Assembly: GCA_934371475.1 (NCBI GenBank)
Contig: CAKRNX010000067.1
Location: forward strand, 1-11,226
Direction: 5' to 3'
Length of the DNA: 11,226 nucleotides
Source of the DNA: an uncultured Lachnospiraceae bacterium
Lineage (GTDB): Bacteria > Bacillota > Clostridia > Lachnospirales > Lachnospiraceae
Below the pieces are notes generated by a model. That model was not told where the DNA came from. It made no database searches and saw only the letters and a list, made by a program, of their open reading frames with translations. Below are positions 7,354 to 11,226 of the stretch, one piece after another; positions within the stretch are counted from its first letter, which is position 1, and the number at the start of each line of letters is the position of its first letter. Position numbers and translations under genes: made by a program.

Positions 7354-7356
7354 AAT

Positions 7357-7372
7357 AACCGTGTTCAACCGT
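7357..7372. promoter_or_regulatory. Direct repeat AACCGT x2, possible activator site for the dehydrogenase promoter
   Basis: AACCGT occurs at 7357-7362 and again at 7367-7372, exactly 10 bases apart and immediately upstream of the -35. Two direct half-sites one helical turn apart fit an activator such as an AraC- or OmpR-type protein. This is an inference from position only. Confidence 0.3.
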
Positions 7373-7637
7373 TTTGCTCCACATATTTCAGGAATATCCC
7401 GACATTTTGCACATTCTCGCAATCTGTCACTCCATCTGGATTGCAGTCAAGCGGATATTCATAATCCGCTTTGCTGCCTGCTTCGGTTAAAATCATTATC
7501 CGCCGGATCATATGCGCCCTGCCCGGGTCTTCTGTCTCAGAAAATACTCATGTCTGCTTTATCACACATATCAGAGCATTCTTGACCTCTGAATGATTAT
7601 TATTTTAAGAGCTGTCATAAAAATTGTAAAGTGCTTC
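7373..7637. other. Intergenic stretch without a recognised gene
   Basis: I see no reading frame with a ribosome binding site in this stretch on either strand. The only clear structures are a perfect 8-bp hairpin AAGCGGAT/ATCCGCTT with a 7-base loop (7449-7471) and the small palindrome ATCCG-C-CGGAT about 30 bases further on. Neither has a convincing T-tract. Confidence 0.5.
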
Positions 7638-7666
7638 TTGACGGAGCGCACATTATAGACTATAGT
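7638..7666 (+). promoter_or_regulatory. Sigma-A promoter of the glycine riboswitch-symporter transcript
   Basis: The -35 TTGACG (7638-7643) and -10 TATAGT (7661-7666) have the ideal 17-base spacer, and transcription should start at about 7672-7675. A perfect inverted repeat TGTTTC-A-GAAACA (7668-7680) covers the predicted start point. It could be an operator or a small 5' hairpin. Confidence 0.8.
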
Positions 7667-7680
7667 ATGTTTCAGAAACA

Positions 7681-7869
7681 GCAATTACGAAGTGAAGTTT
7701 GCAGGAAAGCGGTCTTTTGACCCGCCGAAGGAGTAAAACTCTCAGGCATCCTCAGTTCAGGATAAAAACTGTAAATGGATCGTATCTCTGGAGACACCCG
7801 TTTGCGGGGGCCGAAGGTGCAACAGGCGCACAGCGTCTGAAATCTCTCAGGCAAAAGGACAGAGGATGC
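7681..7869 (+). promoter_or_regulatory. Tandem glycine riboswitch (gcvT element)
   Basis: Two consecutive glycine aptamers are present. Aptamer 1 has the core GCCGAAGGAG (7724-7733) and AAACTCTCAGGC (7736-7747), closed by AGTTT/AAACT (7696-7700 with 7766-7770) and containing a small ATCCT/AGGAT hairpin. Aptamer 2 has GCCGAAGGTGCAA (7810-7822), a CAGGCGC/GCGTCTG stem (7823-7839) and the near-invariant ATCTCTCAGGC followed by AAAAGGACAGAGG (7842-7865). A short linker joins them, as in cooperative tandem glycine riboswitches. It lies in the leader of a sodium:alanine/glycine symporter gene, so it should tune glycine/alanine uptake to intracellular glycine. Elements in front of symporter genes have been reported to act as OFF switches, while those of gcv operons act as ON switches. 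The direction here is not provable by eye. Confidence 0.95.
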
Positions 7870-7891
7870 TATATTTTTTTGCATTCTTTTT
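7863..7891 (+). terminator. Terminator-like hairpin overlapping the 3' end of the glycine riboswitch
   Basis: AGGATGC (7863-7869) pairs with GCATTCT (7881-7887) over 7 bp with one G-U, around an 11-base loop, with a T-run reaching 7891. Its 5' arm is also the 3' arm of aptamer 2 helix P1, so the two structures exclude each other. This is the classical layout of an expression platform. Confidence 0.5.
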
Positions 7892-7896
7892 GTGTT

Positions 7897-7920
7897 GAGA
7901 GCCTAATTGGGCTCTTTTTC
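7897..7920 (+). terminator. Intrinsic terminator in the symporter leader
   Basis: GAGCCT (7899-7904) pairs with GGGCTC (7909-7914) around an AATT loop, extended by A-U and G-U pairs, and is followed by TTTTTC. It lies about 30 bases after the riboswitch and is probably the main regulated termination point, or a backup to the preceding hairpin. Confidence 0.65.
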
Positions 7921-7922
7921 TA

Positions 7923-7967
7923 TGTACATTTCCATGTACAGAAGTGCCGCACGCCTGCGGCTGTTTT
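7923..7967 (+). other. Two further leader hairpins before the symporter gene
   Basis: TGTACAT-TTCC-ATGTACA (7923-7940) is a perfect 7-bp stem. It is followed at once by GCCGCA-CGCC-TGCGGC (7946-7961), a perfect 6-bp stem with TGTTTT after it. The second is weakly terminator-like. The remaining 120 bases to the ATG show nothing recognisable apart from the ribosome binding site. Confidence 0.55.
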
Positions 7968-8090
7968 CCGACGTATCCTCACTGTTCGGAGTTCAGCCAT
8001 TCTCGCCGCCGGTTATTGTCTGTTCCCGGGATTTCTTCCCATTTCTGATTTCTGTTTCAATTTTTTAAGGAAAGATAGGAGAGTTATGTT

Positions 8091-9509
8091 ATGTGGGATA
8101 TGGTGACTCAGTTTCTGGTCAAAGTAGATGACATTGTGTGGGGCGTGCCCCTGATGGTGCTGATTATTGCCGGCGGTATTTTGCTGACCGTCCGTCTTGG
8201 ACTGCTGCAGATGCGCCGTCTGCCCCTGGCGCTGAAATGGATGTTTAAAAATGAAGAAAACGGCACCGGGGAAATTTCCAGCTTTGCGGCCCTGTGTACG
8301 GCACTCAGCGCTACAATCGGTACCGGTAATATCGTAGGTGTGGCAACAGCAGTCTGTGCCGGAGGTCCCGGAGCTCTGTTCTGGATGATTGTAGCAGCCT
8401 TTTTCGGCATGGCTACCAAATATTCCGAAGGTCTCCTGGCTGTTAAATACCGCCAGGTTGCCGCTGATGGTCACAGTCTCGGCGGGCCTTTCTATTACAT
8501 TGAAAAAGGTATGGGAAAAAACTGGAAATGGCTGGCAAAGATTTTTGCATTCTTCGGCGTATGTGTAGGTCTGTTTGGTATTGGTACTTTCAGCCAGGTA
8601 AACGGTATCTCCAGCGCTATCCAGAATTTCTTTGATCCTGATAAGACCAACTGTGTTACCATCCCCTTCCTGGGCGATTACTCCTGGGCAGTGGTAATTT
8701 CCTCCCTGCTGCTGGCCTTCTGCGTAGCTGCGGTTCTGATCGGAGGCCTGAAGAGAATTTCCAGCGTAAGCCAGATTATTGTACCCTTTATGGCAGTGAT
8801 CTACTTCGCATTCTGCATTATTCTGGTAATTCTGAACATTACTGAAGTTCCTGCTGCTTTTGCAGAGATTGTAGAGGGCGCTTTCAATCCTCAGGCTGTC
8901 ACCGGCGGTGTGGTCGGCAGTATGATTATTGCCATGCAGAAAGGGGTGGCCCGCGGTATTTTCTCCAACGAAGCCGGTCTGGGAAGCGCTCCCATCGCTG
9001 CTGCTGCCGCTCAGACCAATGAGCCGGTGCGTCAGGGTCTTGTCAGCATGTGCGGTACTTTCATTGACACGATTGTCATCTGTACTCTCACAGGTCTTTC
9101 CATCGTCCTGACCGGAGCATGGAAAGTAGAAGGTCTGGAGGGTGTACAGGTTACGACCTACGCATTCCAGAACGGACTGCCGTTCCCGGCTACCGTATCA
9201 AGCTTTATCTTGATGGTCTGCCTGGTATTCTTTGCTTTTACTACGATCCTCGGATGGGATTATTACAGCGAGCGCTGCCTGGAATATCTGACCAAAGGCA
9301 GTCAAAAGACCATTATCATTTACCGCTGGATCTACATTCTGGCTGTATTTATCGGACCGTACATGACTGTAAAAGCTGTATGGACGATTGCCGATATCTT
9401 CAACGGACTGATGGCAATTCCGAACATGATCGCTCTGTTCGCACTCAGCGGCGTTGTGGTAAAAGAAACAACTGCTTTCTTTAAAGCAAACAAACACAAA
9501 GAAAACTGA
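8091..9509 (+). CDS. Sodium:alanine/glycine symporter (AGCS family)
   Basis: This is a polytopic inner-membrane carrier of 472 residues that imports alanine or glycine with Na+ (or H+). Alternating hydrophobic segments run from residue 15 to 457, about ten or eleven helices. Family hallmarks are the N-terminal segment ALSATIGTGNIVGVATA (71-87), GGPGALFWM (91-99), the TKYSEG motif (109-114) and the conserved GVARGIFSNEAGLGSAPIA (285-303). Length and order match a complete AGCS protein. The ATG has AGGAGA eight bases upstream. It is the only gene behind the tandem glycine riboswitch, which supports glycine as a substrate, and it ends about 150 bases before a strong terminator, so it is monocistronic. 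Alanine versus glycine preference is not decidable from sequence alone. Confidence 0.95.
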   Translation: MWDMVTQFLVKVDDIVWGVPLMVLIIAGGILLTVRLGLLQMRRLPLALKWMFKNEENGTGEISSFAALCTALSATIGTGNIVGVATAVCAGGPGALFWMIVAAFFGMATKYSEGLLAVKYRQVAADGHSLGGPFYYIEKGMGKNWKWLAKIFAFFGVCVGLFGIGTFSQVNGISSAIQNFFDPDKTNCVTIPFLGDYSWAVVISSLLLAFCVAAVLIGGLKRISSVSQIIVPFMAVIYFAFCIILVILNITEVPAAFAEIVEGAFNPQAVTGGVVGSMIIAMQKGVARGIFSNEAGLGSAPIAAAAAQTNEPVRQGLVSMCGTFIDTIVICTLTGLSIVLTGAWKVEGLEGVQVTTYAFQNGLPFPATVSSFILMVCLVFFAFTTILGWDYYSERCLEYLTKGSQKTIIIYRWIYILAVFIGPYMTVKAVWTIADIFNGLMAIPNMIALFALSGVVVKETTAFFKANKHKEN

Positions 9510-9660
9510 TCCCGCACATGTCAGGGAGATTCAGTTTCCTGCCATCTGTACATTAGATGTAAGGTAACTCCCGCCTCTGCCGGTGGTGAGAAACCATTCT
9601 GGATCCGCGGTGTATGTCAATCCCCCATCTGATCCAGGGCATTCCTGAAATAAAAGAAGA
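9510..9660 (+). other. 3' untranslated region of the symporter gene
   Basis: No gene is seen. Small hairpins are possible: CAGGGA/TTCCTG at 9523-9542, CATCT/AGATG at 9543-9559, and GGATC/GATCC around 9600-9635. I compared it by eye with common riboswitch cores (FMN, cobalamin, c-di-GMP) and found no convincing match. Confidence 0.4.
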
Positions 9661-9701
9661 GTGAGAAGCTTATAAATCGGGCTTCTCACCTTTCTTTTTT
9701 T
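9661..9701. terminator. Strong terminator between convergent genes, probably bidirectional
   Basis: GTGAGAAGC (9661-9669) and GCTTCTCAC (9681-9689) form a perfect 9-bp stem with an 11-base loop. On the plus strand it is followed by CTTTCTTTTTTT, ideal for the symporter transcript. On the minus strand the stem is followed by TTCTTTTATTT, which can serve the polymerase gene ending at 9779. Confidence 0.9.
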
Positions 9702-9778
9702 GTCTTGGGAAATTGCGTTTTCCTATGACAGGAGACTCCGTCCGGATGCGCAGCATGGAACTGCTTTGCATTGAGCTA

Positions 9779-11226
9779 TTACACTTTATGGCCGCCAATC
9801 TGTTCATTTCTGAGTATTCCTGTAGCGCCTTTTTCCAGATTCATTCCCTTTAGAATTGCATTTTTGCCAAATTTCTTTTTGATCGAAATCATCGCCTCCT
9901 GCATTTTCCGTTCTTTCTCAAGTTCCTGCTTCTGTTTCTCCTCTTCCCGTTCTCTGGCTTCATAATCCGTAAACAGATCCAACTGCTCAAATTTCTGTTT
10001 TCTGCGGACCTCTCCCTCTTCGGTCACATGATTTATAGCAAGCGTCAGCCGCCGAATCAGCAGCCCCCTGTTGACAATTTTATCGTACAGTGACCGTGCT
10101 GCCTCTGTCATCATTCTCGACGATGACGTCATCTGCTTCAGATTAACTGTTCCGTGTGCATGTTTCGGTATCTGTCTGCCGTAAGGATCCATCACCACCG
10201 GTCCCCGGTAATTCCGACGTATTTCGGATCTTAACAGATTCTCAATATCATATCCTACTGTCAGCACCAGCTGATCTGTCATGAGCTGTTTTTCCACCAG
10301 ATCCAGAGAAGCAGCATCCACCATTTCCTGCACGACAAGTCTTGCCTCCTGAAACGTATACGGTCTCTGCAGCACCTGCCCAGAAGTAAAACTGCTGCTC
10401 TCCGGGCGGTATGCCCTGATTTCTGACAATGTACACGGTTCCCATCCCCAGGCATGATCAATCAGCAGCTCCGCATTCACCCCAAACATCTGATAAAGCA
10501 GTTCTTCATTATAAAACTCTTCCGCTTTTCCTATCGAACACCGGGCAATATCCCCCATCGTATAAATCCCCTGCGCTTCCAGCCTTCTGGCATATCCCTT
10601 TCCGATCCGCCAGAAATCTGTCAGCGGTCTGTGATCCCAGAGCAGATCCCGGTACGTCATCTCGTCCAGCTGCGCAATCCGCACACCGTCTGCATCCGCC
10701 TCCACATGCTTTGCTACAATATCCATGGCTATTTTACACAGGTAGAGATTACTCCCGATTCCGGCGGTAGCCGTAATCCCCGTCTGTTCCAGCACATCGC
10801 GGATTATTGTCATGGTCAGCTCTCTGGCTGTCATCCCATACGTCTCCAGATACTGTGTGACATCCAGAAAAACTTCATCGATCGAATATACATGAACATC
10901 TTCCGGAGCCAGATACTTCAGATAAATCTGATAGATCTCCGTACTGTGTTTGATATAATGGCCCATCCTTGGCGGCGCTACAATATAGTCCACCGCCAGC
11001 TCAGGATGAAGTGTCAGCTCATTCCGGAAAACCGAAGCGCCCGTCAGTTTTCCTCCCGGTACCATGCAGCGCCTTCTGCAGTTTGCCTCTTTTACTCTCT
11101 GAACCACCTCGAACAGACGTGCCCGGCCCGAAATCCCCAGTTCTTTCAGCGACGGCGATACAGCAAGACAGATCGTTTTTTCCGTGCGTGACAAATCTGC
11201 CACTACCAGATTTGTTGTCAGGGGAT
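9779..11226 (-). CDS. Y-family DNA polymerase (UmuC/UvrX-like), 5' end beyond the window
   Basis: This is a translesion DNA polymerase subunit. The frame is open to the right edge and begins there with PLTTNLVVADLSRTEKTICL, so the first ~25-30 residues, which carry the first catalytic Asp strand, are missing. The GTG at 11203 is therefore not the start. Numbering from that codon, SIDEVFLDVT (107-116) holds the catalytic D109-E110 pair and ATAGIGSNLYLCKIA (145-159) is the conserved palm segment. A helix-hairpin-helix-like stretch (WRIGKGYARRLEAQGI, 198-213) and the little-finger domain (about 265-395) follow. QLDLF (407-411, bases 9985-9971) is a canonical beta-clamp-binding motif. The Glu/Lys-rich C-terminal helix and closing GATGILRNEQIGGHK occur in UvrX/YqjW-type proteins of Firmicutes. 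Such genes are often SOS-controlled, but the promoter is outside the window. Confidence 0.93.
   Translation of the reverse strand, partial: PLTTNLVVADLSRTEKTICLAVSPSLKELGISGRARLFEVVQRVKEANCRRRCMVPGGKLTGASVFRNELTLHPELAVDYIVAPPRMGHYIKHSTEIYQIYLKYLAPEDVHVYSIDEVFLDVTQYLETYGMTARELTMTIIRDVLEQTGITATAGIGSNLYLCKIAMDIVAKHVEADADGVRIAQLDEMTYRDLLWDHRPLTDFWRIGKGYARRLEAQGIYTMGDIARCSIGKAEEFYNEELLYQMFGVNAELLIDHAWGWEPCTLSEIRAYRPESSSFTSGQVLQRPYTFQEARLVVQEMVDAASLDLVEKQLMTDQLVLTVGYDIENLLRSEIRRNYRGPVVMDPYGRQIPKHAHGTVNLKQMTSSSRMMTEAARSLYDKIVNRGLLIRRLTLAINHVTEEGEVRRKQKFEQLDLFTDYEAREREEEKQKQELEKERKMQEAMISIKKKFGKNAILKGMNLEKGATGILRNEQIGGHKV

Noticed and set aside
7361..7585. Small plus-strand protein of 74 residues
   Set aside because: It starts on GTG without a ribosome binding site, overlaps the dehydrogenase promoter region and shows no recognisable pattern.
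7699..8106. Plus-strand frame across the glycine riboswitch
   Set aside because: The conserved bases follow the aptamer RNA consensus, not codons, and the frame runs through terminators and into the symporter start.
9520..9640. Riboswitch-like RNA (FMN or cobalamin type) in the symporter 3' region
   Set aside because: A few short strings resemble FMN-element pieces, but the order and pairing of the conserved core are not there and no gene follows on that strand.

Overview
The window looks like chromosomal DNA of a gut-type Firmicute, most likely a Lachnospiraceae member (Blautia/Dorea-like). This is inferred from strong AGGAGG ribosome binding sites, a moderate G+C content, a YesM/YesN-type two-component pair, a tandem glycine riboswitch, and protein styles typical of Clostridia. 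The genus cannot be fixed without a database search.

Layout. The left two thirds (179-7296) hold five genes, all on the minus strand. Read in the direction of transcription they are: an iron-dependent alcohol dehydrogenase (7296 to 6118), a secreted CE1-type esterase (5910 to 4579), and a three-gene sensory operon. The operon consists of a membrane-tethered sugar-binding protein (4376 to 3375), a YesM/LytS-like histidine kinase (3399 to 1816) and a YesN-like AraC-type response regulator (1753 to 179). The dehydrogenase and the esterase each have a visible extended -10 promoter. The esterase ends in a hairpin terminator whose U-tract overlaps the -35 of the sensory operon promoter.

The right third begins with a 790-base stretch without a gene. 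It contains a well-formed sigma-A promoter (7638-7666), a complete tandem glycine riboswitch (about 7681-7869) and a series of downstream hairpins, two of them terminator-like. This leader feeds a plus-strand sodium:alanine/glycine symporter gene (8091-9509). A perfect 9-bp hairpin with T-rich flanks (9661-9701) separates it from a convergent Y-family DNA polymerase gene on the minus strand, whose first ~25-30 codons lie beyond the right edge.

How the parts work together. The binding protein, kinase and regulator form a plausible 'three-component' sugar sensor: a periplasmic-type binding protein held at the membrane presents ligand to the helical extracellular domain of the kinase, which phosphorylates the DNA-binding regulator. 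No ABC transporter genes are in the window. The adjacent secreted esterase is a candidate target and could release the sensed sugar from esterified plant polysaccharide, but this link is inference. The glycine riboswitch and symporter form a separate amino-acid uptake unit.

I see no mobile element, CRISPR array, tRNA or rRNA. The most novel-looking pieces are the tethered-binding-protein sensor next to the esterase, the competing pairings at the end of the glycine riboswitch, and three spaced A/T-tract repeats upstream of the esterase promoter.
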